From CAVVAE01 sp963746185 (lineage in GTDB: Bacteria; Actinomycetota; Actinomycetes; Propionibacteriales; Nocardioidaceae): 64,000 nt of DNA. The DNA lies in contig CAVVAE010000002.1 in NCBI GenBank assembly GCA_963746185.1, positions 310,001-374,000 on the forward strand, given 5' to 3'. The number at the start of each line of letters is the position of its first letter. Within the stretch, counting starts at the first letter, position 1. A program made the position numbers and the translations under genes. The notes below the pieces were generated by a model, which searched no databases, was not told the origin of the DNA, and worked only from the letters and a program-made list of their open reading frames with translations. Shown here one piece after another: positions 17,557 through 27,092 of this stretch.

Positions 17557-17635
17557 ACGTCTTCCGACGCTCGTCGGCAAACGGCGCCCGAAACCGGCCA
17601 ACCGACGTACGTCTTCCGACGCTTGTCGGCAAACG
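17557..17635. repeat. Two copies of a 27-base repeat
   Basis: Copies at 17557-17583 and 17609-17635 differ at one base (ACGTCTTCCGACGCTYGTCG followed by GCAAACG). Each contains the inverted motif CCGAC-N4-GTCGG. They lie upstream of the DUF2203 gene and downstream of the GYD gene, so either an operator pair or a terminator-like repeat. Confidence 0.8.
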
Positions 17636-17645
17636 TCTCAGGCCA

Positions 17646-17963
17646 CTAGCCGCCGGGTGGGGTGTAGTCGATCCCGCTTGACCCAGCCGGCAGTTCGTCC
17701 GCACTGATCAGCACGACCGTCTCGCACGTCGCGCCTCCGGCAGCGCTGACCGTGAGCGCGACCTTCGCCGCGGCGGCGTTGTCGGGGAGATCGACGATGA
17801 CATACGCGTCGGTGGCGCCGAACGCGAAGTCAAAGCTCTCCAGCCGGCCCCCCGCGCTCTGGGCAGTCTTCTCGACGACATCGCGTCGAGAGGCGCCGCC
17901 GGCCTCCAGCAACCCTTTCGCACCAGCTGCGGTGTAGTTGGCCTTGATCAGGTACCTGCTCAT
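17646..17963 (-). CDS. GYD domain-containing protein
   Basis: A 105-residue single-domain protein of the GYD family (ferredoxin-like fold): MSRYLIKANYTAAGAKGLL, then GGRLESFDFAFGATDAYVIV and a C-terminal ending in DYTPPGG, as in many actinobacterial members. The molecular function is unknown. GGAGGGAGAAACC precedes the ATG at 17963. It is divergent from the FAD/GcvT oxidoreductase gene. Confidence 0.9.
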   Translation of the reverse strand: MSRYLIKANYTAAGAKGLLEAGGASRRDVVEKTAQSAGGRLESFDFAFGATDAYVIVDLPDNAAAAKVALTVSAAGGATCETVVLISADELPAGSSGIDYTPPGG

Positions 17964-18077
17964 GGTTTCTCCCTCCGTGGCGACGCCATCGGCCGCCACA
18001 CGTAGTGAGTGTGCTCCCCGAAGTGGCTCCCTGCCAGGTCGAATTCCGTCGTACGACGATGAGATCCGACTGGCTAA

Positions 18078-18089
18078 AGGTCTAGACCT
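18078..18089. promoter_or_regulatory. Palindromic operator for the GntR regulator
   Basis: AGGTCTAGACCT is a perfect palindrome 30 bases upstream of the FAD/GcvT oxidoreductase start. It contains the GGTCTAGACC core bound by many HutC-type GntR proteins (DasR is an example). A near copy occurs at 24228-24238. Confidence 0.7.
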
Positions 18090-18118
18090 AACCCGAACCC
18101 GCTGCCTACGCTGACAAC

Positions 18119-20671
18119 GTGGCCGACACCCAGGAGCAGCCCGCCCCCGAGCAGCCCACCGTCGCCGCCACGACAGGTGACCAGCGGCCGGCCCCCTCCG
18201 ACCTGCCCACGAGCGCTCGCGTCATCATCATTGGCGGCGGGGTCGGCGGCACCAGCATCGCTTACCACCTTGCCGAGCTGGGCGAGACCGACGTCGTGCT
18301 TCTCGACCGCGACGAGCTGACGAGCGGCTCGACGTTTCACTCCGCCGGGCTCGTCGGTCAACTTCGCGCCGACCCGACCTTGACGCGGATGAACATGTAC
18401 TCCGTCGATCTCTACCGCCGGCTCCAGCAGACCGAGCACGCGCCCGCCTGGGTCGAGAGTGGCGGCGTCAAGCTCGCCTCGACGCCTGAACGTCTGCAAG
18501 AGATCCGCCGCCAGATCAGCTGGGCCCAGACCTACGGCTTGCCACTCCACGAGATCTCCCCCGACGATGCCCGCGACATGTTTCCCCTCATGTCGACCGA
18601 CGGCGTCGTCGGTGCGTGCTTCCTCGAATCGGACGGGCAGCTCGACGCCTCGCAACTCTGCATGGCAATGGCCACCCTCGCCCGTCAAGCCGGAGTCACC
18701 GTGCGCACGCACACGCGCGTCACCGGCATCGACACCGAAGACGGCGGCCACGGCCAGCGGCGGGTCAGCAGGGTGCGCACTGACCACGGCGACATCGAGT
18801 GCGAGGTCGTGGTCAACGCCGCGGGCATATTCGCGGCCGAGATCGCCCGGATGGTCGACGTGCGAGTGCCGGTCATTCCGATGTCGCACCAGTACGTCGT
18901 CACCGAGTCATTCCTTGAGAAGCACAGCCTGGACGAGACCGGGGTCGCCGGGTGCACCACCCCTCTCCCCTCACTGCGTGACCCCGACCTGCTCGTCTAC
19001 TTCCGGCAAGAGGTCGAGGGACTCGTGATGGGCGGGTACGAACGCAACCCGGCCCCGTGGACAGCCACCCCGACGTCGTACGACGCGATCCCTGCCGATT
19101 TCAACGGACGACTGCTGCCGGAAGCGTGGGAGCGGTTCGAGGAGATCGCCGAGAACGCGACCGTGCGGGTTCCGGCGATGGCCGATGTCGGGCTGCGGAC
19201 GATGATCAACGGGCCGGAGGCGTTCACACCCGACAACGAGTTCTGCCTCGGAGAGACGTCGGTCGCGGGCTTCTTCGTGGCCGCCGGCTTCTGCGCGCAC
19301 GGGATCGCCGGGGCTGGTGGCATCGGCAAGGTGATGGCCGAGTGGATCGTCGATGGCGAGCCGGAGTTCGACCTGTGGCACATGGACATCGGACGCTTCG
19401 GGACCGCGTACGCATCGCCGTCGTACACGCTCGCCCGCACGCTGGAGAACTACCAGACCTACTACGACATCAGCTACCCGCAGCTCGAGCGCCTGTCGGG
19501 TCGACCGCTTCGCACGTCGCCGGTCTACGGCTGGCACGGCGAACGCGGCGCCGAGTTCGGCGAGAAGGCCGGATGGGAACGCGTCAACTATTACGCGTCC
19601 AATGCCTCACCCGACCTCGAGGGACTGCGGCCAAATGGCTGGGCCGGCCGCGACTGGTCGTCGGCGACGGCGGTCGAGCACAGGGCGACGCGTACGACGG
19701 CTGGACTGTTCGACGAGACCTCGTTCGCCAAGGTCGAGGTGCGGGGCGGGGATGCGGCCGTCTTCCTCGACCGGGGCTGTGACAACCAGGTGGCTCGCGA
19801 CATCGGCGACGTCACCTACACGCAGGCGCTCAACTCACGCGGCGGCATCGAGGCTGACTTCACCGTGACACGACTGGGCGACGACCACTTCTTGGTGATC
19901 ACGGGTACGGCGTACGGCACTCACGACCTCGCGTGGCTGCGCAAACAAGCCCGCCTCGGCGACTTCGACGTGACGTTGGCCGACGTGACCGGCGCGTACG
20001 CCTGTTTCGCGCTGTGGGGTCCGAACGCGCGCGACATCCTGCGAGAGCTGTCGCCGGCTGACGTGTCGGACGAGGCGTTCCCGTTCATGACGTCGCAGCA
20101 GATCACGGTCGGCGACATACCCGTGCGGGCCTTGCGCGTCACGTTCACCGGAGAGCACGGGTGGGAGCTCTACACGAGCACGGAGTACGGCGTCGCGCTC
20201 TGGGAACGGCTCGTGTCGGCAGGTGAGAGTCGCGGCTTGGTGCCGTGCGGCTACCGCGCCATCGACAGTCTGAGACTCGAGATGGGCTATCGCGTGTGGA
20301 GCACTGACATCACGCCGGAGACCAATCCCTATGAGGCCGGGCTCGGCTTCTGCGTCAAGCTCGACAAGGCTGGCGGGTTCATCGGAGACGCGGCGTTGCG
20401 CACGGCGAAGGAGGCCGGCTTGACGCGCAGGCTGTGCTGCCTCGTGCTGGTCGATCCTCGCGCCGTCGTACTGGGTTCGGAGCCGGTGCGGGTCGGCGAC
20501 GAGGTCGTCGGGCGGGTCACGTCGGGCGGCTTCGGCTACACCTGTGAGCAGTCGCTCGCCTACGCCTACCTGCCGATCGACCTCTCCAAACCGGGGACTG
20601 AAACCTCGATCAACCTGTTCGGCGACCAGGTCGCCGCCATCGTCACCGACGTCCGAACACTGGTCGCCTGA
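18119..20671 (+). CDS. FAD-dependent oxidoreductase with GcvT domains (dimethylglycine/sarcosine dehydrogenase-like)
   Basis: An 850-residue two-part enzyme. The N-terminal DAO-type FAD domain has the nucleotide-binding motif IIIGGGVGGTSIAYHL (about residues 36-51) and STFHSAG with a histidine (about 74) where dimethylglycine dehydrogenases attach FAD covalently. From about residue 440 a folate-binding GcvT-like domain follows, ending in an aminomethyltransferase barrel. Such enzymes oxidatively demethylate N-methylated amines and pass the one-carbon unit to tetrahydrofolate. The start is GTG at 18119, 30 bases after a GntR-type operator. The neighbours suggest a role in the amine catabolic island; the actual substrate is unknown. 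Confidence 0.9.
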   Translation: MADTQEQPAPEQPTVAATTGDQRPAPSDLPTSARVIIIGGGVGGTSIAYHLAELGETDVVLLDRDELTSGSTFHSAGLVGQLRADPTLTRMNMYSVDLYRRLQQTEHAPAWVESGGVKLASTPERLQEIRRQISWAQTYGLPLHEISPDDARDMFPLMSTDGVVGACFLESDGQLDASQLCMAMATLARQAGVTVRTHTRVTGIDTEDGGHGQRRVSRVRTDHGDIECEVVVNAAGIFAAEIARMVDVRVPVIPMSHQYVVTESFLEKHSLDETGVAGCTTPLPSLRDPDLLVYFRQEVEGLVMGGYERNPAPWTATPTSYDAIPADFNGRLLPEAWERFEEIAENATVRVPAMADVGLRTMINGPEAFTPDNEFCLGETSVAGFFVAAGFCAHGIAGAGGIGKVMAEWIVDGEPEFDLWHMDIGRFGTAYASPSYTLARTLENYQTYYDISYPQLERLSGRPLRTSPVYGWHGERGAEFGEKAGWERVNYYASNASPDLEGLRPNGWAGRDWSSATAVEHRATRTTAGLFDETSFAKVEVRGGDAAVFLDRGCDNQVARDIGDVTYTQALNSRGGIEADFTVTRLGDDHFLVITGTAYGTHDLAWLRKQARLGDFDVTLADVTGAYACFALWGPNARDILRELSPADVSDEAFPFMTSQQITVGDIPVRALRVTFTGEHGWELYTSTEYGVALWERLVSAGESRGLVPCGYRAIDSLRLEMGYRVWSTDITPETNPYEAGLGFCVKLDKAGGFIGDAALRTAKEAGLTRRLCCLVLVDPRAVVLGSEPVRVGDEVVGRVTSGGFGYTCEQSLAYAYLPIDLSKPGTETSINLFGDQVAAIVTDVRTLVA

Positions 20672-20686
20672 GCCCGTCCGGACTCG

Positions 20687-21511
20687 TCACCGGGGTACAG
20701 CGGAACGCAGCACTCCGGTCTGACCGGCCACGGTTTGCACCGAGATGCGGATCCTGTCGGGCCGGAACAGGTCGCGGGCGTACTCCACGGGTTGCCCCGA
20801 CGTCGTACTCGCCGTTCGCTCGATGAGCAGCAGCGCCGAGCCTTCCTCGACGCCCAGCAGGTCAGCGACCGACGCCGTCGCGATCAACGGCTCGAGAAAC
20901 TCCGTCGCCGTCTGCGGCGGCAGCCCGTAGTCACGTCTCATCCGCGTGTACAACGAGCCCGTCAGCCGCTTCGCGAGCAAGCCCGGGAAGAGCTCGGCCG
21001 GCAGGTAGGACCGCTCCAGCGCCAACGGCTCACCTCGAGCACGTCGTACCCGCACGATCTCGTAGACCTCGGTGTCGACAGCAAGGTCGAGCGCCTTCGC
21101 CACGGCCCGAGACGCGGGTACGACGTCTGCGCTCAACACGTGGGCACTCGCCCGGAGCTGACCCTGGCGCAACTGCTCCGTAAAGCCGGCCAGCCCCGTG
21201 ATGTCGCACTCGATCCTGGGCTGGCGGATGAACGTGCCGCCTTGCCGCCCAGGAATCCGCTCGACCACCCCTCGCGTCTCCAGCGAGCCGAGCGACTGGC
21301 GCAGCGTCATCCGGCTGACGCCGAGCGAGGCGGCCAGGTCCTTCTCCTTGGGCAGCTTGTCGCCGACGAGCAGCACCCGGCTGTCGACCAGCGACATCAG
21401 CCACTGCTCGATCTGCACGTGGGCAGGGGGCCCCGTCGATTCCGATAGATCGGGCGCTGTCGCCAGCGTTCCCGCGTCCATCGCTTCACTCGCCATCGAC
21501 GAAGCCCCCAT
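20687..21511 (-). CDS. GntR-family transcriptional regulator (HutC subfamily)
   Basis: A 274-residue protein with an N-terminal winged helix-turn-helix (DKLPKEKDLAASLGVSRMTL, about 51-70) and a C-terminal UTRA ligand-binding domain (about 115-262). It is convergent with the oxidoreductase gene and precedes the permease gene on the same strand by 37 bases in the reverse sense. It is the natural candidate to bind the GGTCTAGAC sites at 18078 and 24228 and so control the island. The ligand is unknown, perhaps the imported amine or a gamma-glutamyl derivative. Exact start uncertain: in-frame ATGs also occur at residues 6 and 11. Confidence 0.92.
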   Translation of the reverse strand: MGASSMASEAMDAGTLATAPDLSESTGPPAHVQIEQWLMSLVDSRVLLVGDKLPKEKDLAASLGVSRMTLRQSLGSLETRGVVERIPGRQGGTFIRQPRIECDITGLAGFTEQLRQGQLRASAHVLSADVVPASRAVAKALDLAVDTEVYEIVRVRRARGEPLALERSYLPAELFPGLLAKRLTGSLYTRMRRDYGLPPQTATEFLEPLIATASVADLLGVEEGSALLLIERTASTTSGQPVEYARDLFRPDRIRISVQTVAGQTGVLRSAVPR

Positions 21512-21548
21512 TCCCGAGAAGAGTCAGCCTCTGGTCAGCTGCGCTGGC

Positions 21549-23118
21549 TCACTTGTCGTCAAACGCCTCCACAACGTCCGGGTCAATTGTGTGCTTGGGA
21601 CCGGTGAACCAATGCTTCGCGGACAGCTGCCACCACACCGTGATCAAAATCAGCACACCGCCGGTCACGAGTGGCGCGTAATTGACCGCCGTCCACGTGA
21701 AGTCCTTGTTGCCGGGCCATCCTGCAGGTGACAGCGGCAGGATGAAGTACACCGAGATGATTGCGATCTCGATGACCGAGACCCAGCACATCCACTTGTA
21801 CTTGCGACCCAGCGTCCACGGGCCGGTCTCGAACGAGTCACCCGCTCGCAAACGTAGCCAGATCGGGATGGCAAAGGCGACATAGAGACCGATGACACCG
21901 ATGGACACGATGGCATAAAATGCAGTCGGTGCGCCGGACGGCGACTTGTACAACGCGGGGAGCGTCAAGAGCACGGCCACGACTGCCGAGGCAATGACGG
22001 CGTTGGCGGGAACTCGCTTGCGGTCCACTCTGCGGAGCAGAGGTGAACCCGGAATCGCCCCGTCACGACTGAACGCGAAGACCATCCGTGAGCAGCTGGT
22101 CATGCAGGACATGGTGCAGAAAAGCTGACCGACTGAGGAGATGAAGAAGATCGTCCCTGCCCACCTGCTGGACAGGGCGGTCTCGAAGATCGCACCGACG
22201 AAGCCTGCTTGCTCGTCGACCGCAGCAGGGTCGTTGGCGGCGAAGAGGAACGCCAGCAACAGAATCCAGCCGCCGATCGCGGAGTAGAAGATCGACTGCC
22301 ACAACCCTCTTGCCGCCGAGGTCGCAGCTCGGTCTGTTTCCTCGGACAGGTGCGCGCAGGCGTCGAAGCCCGTGATGGTGTACTGCGTAAGCAAGAATCC
22401 GAGGGGAAGCACGTAGAACCAGAAGGGGAGGCCACCGATCGTGCCCGCCGTCGAAGCCACTGTTGTTGATGCGCTCGCCGAACACGAAGCCCATGCTCTG
22501 GTGATCGTCGGGGACGATGACCAGGATCAGAACGACGATCGCAGCGCCGGCGACGTGCCACCAGACAGAGATGTTGTTCATGATCGCCATCAGGTGGCTG
22601 CTAAAGATGTTGGCGATCGTGACGAGCACGATGATGAGGATGAAGAGCGCGAACTGCTGCCTAAGGACGTTTCCGCCGAACGAATCGGCCCAGCCGTCCC
22701 AGACGTAGGCACCCAGCCAGATGTTGGAGAAGGTGGCGCAGCCATACGCGACAGACGCCAAAATGGCGACAAGACCGACGAGGTTGAGCCACCCCGTATA
22801 GAACCCGGCTCGTGCGCCGCCCAACTTCGACGCCCACCAGTAGATGCCACCTGAGGTCGGGAACGCCGACACGAGCTCGGACATGCAAAGGCCGATGATG
22901 AGGATGAAGAGGGAGATCAACGGCCAGCCCAGGGAAATGGCAATCGGGCCGCCATTCGTCCAGGCCTGTCCGAACGTGGTGAAACAGCCCGCCAGGATCG
23001 AGATGATCGAGAACGAGATCGCGAAGTTGGAGAAGCCTGACCAGGTACGGGACAGCTCCTGCTTGTAACCCATCTCGGCGAGCCGACGCTCGTCGTCACT
23101 CATTTGCGTCTGAGACAT
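21549..23118 (-). pseudogene. APC-family amino acid/amine permease, one frameshift
   Basis: The two frames join into about 522 residues with 12 predicted membrane segments, the normal APC size. It begins at ATG 23118 behind CCGGAGG (MSQTQMSDDERRLAEMGYKQ) and shows the opening signature GFSNFAISFSIISILAG. Frame changes in the run CCC at 22444-22446; removing one base joins FGERINNSGFDGG to TIGGLPFWFYVLPLGF. A single extra base in a short run, with both halves otherwise intact, suggests a consensus error rather than real loss. It is closest to the ethanolamine/GABA/choline-type permeases and probably imports the substrate of the island. Confidence 0.88.
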
Positions 23119-23231
23119 CTTTTCCTCCGGGAGATCAACGTGTTGCGTCGTCCATGGCTTGGGACCGGGGGTGCGCAGGTGTTGCGGCTGTTTGCAGTTG
23201 TCCGTCGTTTCGTCGAGATCAAGGGAGTCGG

Positions 23232-24155
23232 TCAATCAGGTGCCGCCGCTTTGGCGAGCATCGTGTCGAACTCCGATCCGTCGAACTCCTCGACGGCCCG
23301 GTCGTACTTCTCCATCCCCCACTCCCAGAAGTCGAAGTCGAGCGTGCTGTTGGCGTTCTGGATAGAGGCCCACAGTGTCCAGCCGTACTTCGACATCAGG
23401 CCGAGAAGGCGAGCGCGGGCGACCATGCTCGGCCATTCGCGTCCGTGATAGTGGGTGATGAGCTCGTCGAGCTGGTCAACGGAGAGGTTGGACTCGCTCC
23501 AGATGTTGCCGAGCTCGAAGCATGGGTCGTTGTTGCCGGCGTACTCGAAGTCGATCACCCAGAGGCGGGTGCCGTCGTCGATGAAGTTCGCGGCCAGCAG
23601 GTCGTTGTTGCACGGCACCGTCGGCACCTCGACCACACCGAGCGCCCGCTCGATCTGCTCGACCTGGGGCATGAAGTCCAGATAGCGGTCCGGCAATCGG
23701 TAGCCGCGGTCGGTGACGGTCTTGAGGTAGTTGCGCTGCACGTCGAACATGTCGAACTCAGTGACGAACCGCGGCCCCGTGTGCAGCATCCGACATACCT
23801 CGGCGATCCGTGGCAGGTTTGCGCTGTCGCGCAGGTCGGCCGGCTCCAGCGTCCTCCCGTCGATGTAGTCGACGACGAGCAGGTGGTCCTCGGGAATGAA
23901 CTCGACGACACGCGGCGCCGCACCAGACGCTGCCGCAGCACGAGAGTTGATGTACTCCGCTTCCCGATCGATCGACAGCATCGTCGACTCGTCACTGGAG
24001 ATGCGGACGACGACGTCGAGGTCGATCGTGCGCACGCGCACGTTGCAGTTGGTCAGACCGCCATCGAGCTGATTGACCTCGCGGGAGCCGTAACGCACTG
24101 AAGACAGACGGTCGAGAAGGTCCTCGAGGTTGTTCGGCATCGTCGCTGCGACCAT
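23232..24155 (-). CDS. Choline/ethanolamine kinase-like phosphotransferase
   Basis: A 307-residue protein of the protein-kinase-like (APH/choline kinase) fold. A nucleotide-binding lobe (LDGGLTNCNVRVRTIDLDVV) precedes the catalytic loop CNNDLLAANFI and the metal-binding motif VIDFEYAGNNDPCFELGN, a pattern closer to choline/ethanolamine kinases than to aminoglycoside kinases. GGAGGGAGG before the ATG at 24155 sets the start. It is in line with the permease gene downstream and divergent from the glutamine-synthetase-like gene. The choline-kinase-like catalytic loop suggests that the imported compound is a small amino alcohol or is phosphorylated as an alternative fate. Confidence 0.88.
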   Translation of the reverse strand: MVAATMPNNLEDLLDRLSSVRYGSREVNQLDGGLTNCNVRVRTIDLDVVVRISSDESTMLSIDREAEYINSRAAAASGAAPRVVEFIPEDHLLVVDYIDGRTLEPADLRDSANLPRIAEVCRMLHTGPRFVTEFDMFDVQRNYLKTVTDRGYRLPDRYLDFMPQVEQIERALGVVEVPTVPCNNDLLAANFIDDGTRLWVIDFEYAGNNDPCFELGNIWSESNLSVDQLDELITHYHGREWPSMVARARLLGLMSKYGWTLWASIQNANSTLDFDFWEWGMEKYDRAVEEFDGSEFDTMLAKAAAPD

Positions 24156-24227
24156 GGATGCCTCCCTCCAGCGATCGGTCCTGACCCCCGGTTCAACCCA
24201 AGTGATGCTAGTGCCAACATCTCGGTC

Positions 24228-24238
24228 AGGTCTAGACT
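24228..24238. promoter_or_regulatory. Second GntR-type operator
   Basis: AGGTCTAGACT shares 10 of 12 positions with the palindrome at 18078-18089 and lies in the divergent promoter between the kinase and the ligase genes, suggesting joint control of both transcription units. Confidence 0.6.
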
Positions 24239-24280
24239 CATTCCGCAGACCCAGGCCCGAGTGGAAGCGAGTCGACCCCC

Positions 24281-25645
24281 ATGCCACAGCCGAATTTCCC
24301 GCTCGCGGTCGAGAACCTGCGCAACCTCGTCGACAAGGGCGACATCGATACCGTGATCGTCGCATTCACGGACATGCAGGGACGCCTCCAAGGCAAGCGA
24401 ATCCACGCGCAGTTCTTCGTCGACACCGTGCTCGAGCACGGCACGGAGGGCTGCAACTACCTGCTCGCCGTCGACGTCGACATGAACACTGTCGAGGGCT
24501 ACGCCATCAGCTCATGGTCGACGGGGTACGGCGACATGGAGTTCGTACTCGACCACTCGACATTCCGGCTTACCCCGTGGTTGCCCGGCACCGCCATGGT
24601 GCAGTGCGACCTCGCCTGGCTCGACGACGAGCACTCCCCCGTGCTCCAGTCGCCACGCACGATCCTCAAGACCCAGGCCGACCGGGCAGCTCAGCTCGGC
24701 TTCACGGCGTACGCCGGCACCGAGCTCGAGTTCAACGTCTACAACGACACCTACGAAGAGGCCTGGGACAAGGGTTACATCGACCTGACCCCCGGCAACC
24801 AGTACAACGTCGACTACTCACTCCTCGGCACCAGCCGCGTCGAGCCATTGCTGCGCGACATCCGCAACCAGATGTACGACGCCGGGCTGATCGTCGAGTC
24901 CGCCAAAGGGGAATGCAACCTCGGACAGCACGAGATCGCATTCAAGTACGAAGAAGTGGTCCGGACCGCCGACCAGCACTCGGTCTACAAGAATGGCGCG
25001 AAGGAGATCGCCTCGCTGCACGGCCAGTCGGTCACGTTCATGGCGAAGTACGACGAGCGCGAGGGCAACTCCTGCCACGTGCACATGAGCTTGCGCGGCC
25101 AGGACGGCACGATCGTCTTCGACGACAGCGACGGGTGGACGACGACGTTCGAGCAGTTCGTCGCCGGCATGCAGGCCACGCTCTACGACTTCACGCTGCT
25201 CTATGCGCCAAACATCAACTCCTACAAGCGCTTCGCGCCGGGCTCGTTCGCGCCGACGGCGATCGCGTGGGGCCGCGACAACCGCACGTGCGCGCTTCGC
25301 GTCGTCGGTCATGGCGCGGGCCTGCGCGTGGAGAACCGGTTGCCCGGCGGCGACATGAACCCTTACCTCGGACTCTCCGGGATGTTGGCCGGCGGTCTCT
25401 ACGGGATGGAGAACGAGCTCGAGCTTGAGCCGGCGTTCGAGGGCAATGCCTACGAGTCCGACAAACGGCATGTGCCCCGCACGTTGCAGGAGGCCCGTGA
25501 CGCGTTCGCGGCGTCCGACGTGGCACGATCGGCCTTCGGCGTCGACGTCGTGGACCACTACCTCAACGCCGCCGATGTCGAGCTCGCCGCCTTCAACTCG
25601 GCGGTCACCGACTGGGAGCGGGTTCGCTCCTTCGAAAGGCTGTGA
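24281..25645 (+). CDS. Glutamine synthetase-like gamma-glutamyl-amine ligase
   Basis: A 454-residue type I glutamine synthetase homologue: the N-terminal beta-grasp (IVAFTDMQGRLQGKRIHAQF), catalytic motifs GTELEFNVY, GECNLGQHEIAFKY, SCHVHMSL, the ATP-binding NSYKRFAPGSFAPTAIAWG and the glutamate-site RVENRLPGGDMNPYL. Housekeeping glutamine synthetase is not found nearby, and the setting (permease, aldehyde dehydrogenase, class I amidotransferase-like hydrolase) matches ligases that glutamylate amines such as ethanolamine, putrescine or isopropylamine products (GlnA4, PuuA, IpuC). Which amine cannot be told. It is the first gene of a run of four on the + strand. Confidence 0.9.
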   Translation: MPQPNFPLAVENLRNLVDKGDIDTVIVAFTDMQGRLQGKRIHAQFFVDTVLEHGTEGCNYLLAVDVDMNTVEGYAISSWSTGYGDMEFVLDHSTFRLTPWLPGTAMVQCDLAWLDDEHSPVLQSPRTILKTQADRAAQLGFTAYAGTELEFNVYNDTYEEAWDKGYIDLTPGNQYNVDYSLLGTSRVEPLLRDIRNQMYDAGLIVESAKGECNLGQHEIAFKYEEVVRTADQHSVYKNGAKEIASLHGQSVTFMAKYDEREGNSCHVHMSLRGQDGTIVFDDSDGWTTTFEQFVAGMQATLYDFTLLYAPNINSYKRFAPGSFAPTAIAWGRDNRTCALRVVGHGAGLRVENRLPGGDMNPYLGLSGMLAGGLYGMENELELEPAFEGNAYESDKRHVPRTLQEARDAFAASDVARSAFGVDVVDHYLNAADVELAAFNSAVTDWERVRSFERL

Positions 25646-25654
25646 AGCCGCACC

Positions 25655-27022
25655 GTGTCGACGACCCACCTCGTCATTAACCCTGCGACTGAGGAACAGG
25701 TCGCCGAGGTCTCGTCGGCGTCGGTCGAGGAGACTGACGCCGCGATCGCGACGTCACGGCACGCGTTCGACGAGTGGCGACGCGTGTCACCCCCTGATCG
25801 TGCGCGGCTGCTGCGGCGCTTCTCCGACGCCGTCGATGGCGCGATCGAGGAGCTGGCGGCGCTCGAGGTTCGCAACTCCGGACACACGATCGGCAACGCG
25901 CGGTGGGAGGCCGGCAACGTCCGCGACGTGCTCGGCTACTACGCGGCCGCCCCGGAGCGGATGTTCGGTCGGCAGATCCCTGTGGCCGGCGGCGTCGACA
26001 TCACGTTCAAAGAGCCGCTCGGCGTCGTGGGCGTCATCGTGCCCTGGAACTTCCCGATGCCGATCGCGGGTTGGGGGTTCGCTCCTGCGCTGGCCGCGGG
26101 TAACTGCGTCGTACTCAAGCCTGCTGAGCTGACACCGCTGACGGCGGTCCGGCTCGGCGAACTGGCACTCGAAGCCGGCCTCCCCGAAGGCGTCTTCACC
26201 GTCATCCCGGGCAAGGGCTCGATCGTCGGCGAACGCTTCGTGACCCATCCCGACGTGCGCAAGGTGTGCTTCACCGGCTCTACGGTCGTGGGCAAGCAGA
26301 TCATGGCTGGGGCGGCCGACCAGGTGAAGCGCATCACGCTCGAGCTCGGCGGCAAGAGCGCCAACATCGTCTTTGCTGACTCCGACCTCGAACAGGCAGC
26401 CGCCACTGCGCCGTACGGCGTCTTCGACAACGCCGGTCAGGACTGCTGCGCGCGCAGTCGCATCCTGGTCGAACGCAGCGTGCACGACCGGTTCCTCGAG
26501 CTCCTCGAGCCCGCCGTGCAAGGCGTGAAGGTCAAGTCACCCGGTGAGGACGACGCCGAGATGGGGCCGCTGATCAGTGCGAAGCAGCGCGAGAGCGTGC
26601 GGTCCTACGTCGAGGGCGACGCTGTCGATGTGGCCTTCCGCGGCGACGCCCCGGCGGGAGCGGGTTGGTGGTATCCGCCAACCGTCGTACTCCCGAAGTC
26701 CGAACAGGACCGGATATGGCGCGAAGAGGTGTTCGGGCCGGTGGTCGCGGTATTGCCGTTCGACGACGAGGCCGACGCGATCGCGAAGGCGAACGACACG
26801 GAGTACGGCTTGTCGGGCTCGATCTGGACGCGCGACATCGGACGCGCGCTCCGGGTCTCGCGCGGCGTCGAAGCCGGCAACCTGAGCGTCAACTCGCACG
26901 CGTCGGTGCGCTACTCGACGCCGTTCGGTGGGTTCAAGCAGTCCGGCATCGGTCGCGAGCTCGGACCGGACGCTCTCGACCCGTTCACCGACGTCAAGAA
27001 CGTCTTCATCTCAGACAGCTGA
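25655..27022 (+). CDS. NAD(P)-dependent aldehyde dehydrogenase
   Basis: A 455-residue aldehyde dehydrogenase with all key residues: PWNFPMPI, the glycine motif CFTGSTVVG, the general-base glutamate in TLELGGKS (about 230) and the nucleophile in GQDCCARS (Cys 264 or 265). It starts at GTG 25655, nine bases after the ligase stop, so co-transcription is clear. In gamma-glutamylation pathways this enzyme oxidises the gamma-glutamyl-aminoaldehyde to the acid before hydrolysis. Confidence 0.94.
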   Translation: MSTTHLVINPATEEQVAEVSSASVEETDAAIATSRHAFDEWRRVSPPDRARLLRRFSDAVDGAIEELAALEVRNSGHTIGNARWEAGNVRDVLGYYAAAPERMFGRQIPVAGGVDITFKEPLGVVGVIVPWNFPMPIAGWGFAPALAAGNCVVLKPAELTPLTAVRLGELALEAGLPEGVFTVIPGKGSIVGERFVTHPDVRKVCFTGSTVVGKQIMAGAADQVKRITLELGGKSANIVFADSDLEQAAATAPYGVFDNAGQDCCARSRILVERSVHDRFLELLEPAVQGVKVKSPGEDDAEMGPLISAKQRESVRSYVEGDAVDVAFRGDAPAGAGWWYPPTVVLPKSEQDRIWREEVFGPVVAVLPFDDEADAIAKANDTEYGLSGSIWTRDIGRALRVSRGVEAGNLSVNSHASVRYSTPFGGFKQSGIGRELGPDALDPFTDVKNVFISDS

Positions 27023-27030
27023 CCGTGTGC

Positions 27031-27076
27031 CGCTGATTGAGTAGTAGTTCGCTGATTGAGCTTGTCGAAATCACCG
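27031..27076. repeat. Dispersed repeat, complete and truncated copy
   Basis: A 27-base unit (27050-27076, beginning CGCTGATTGAGCTTGTCG) is preceded by a truncated copy of its first 11 bases (27031-27041). The full unit is identical, in inverse orientation, to 37606-37632. It sits in the gap between the aldehyde dehydrogenase and SDR genes. Confidence 0.9.
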
Positions 27077-27092
27077 GAGGAAGGAGCACCAG

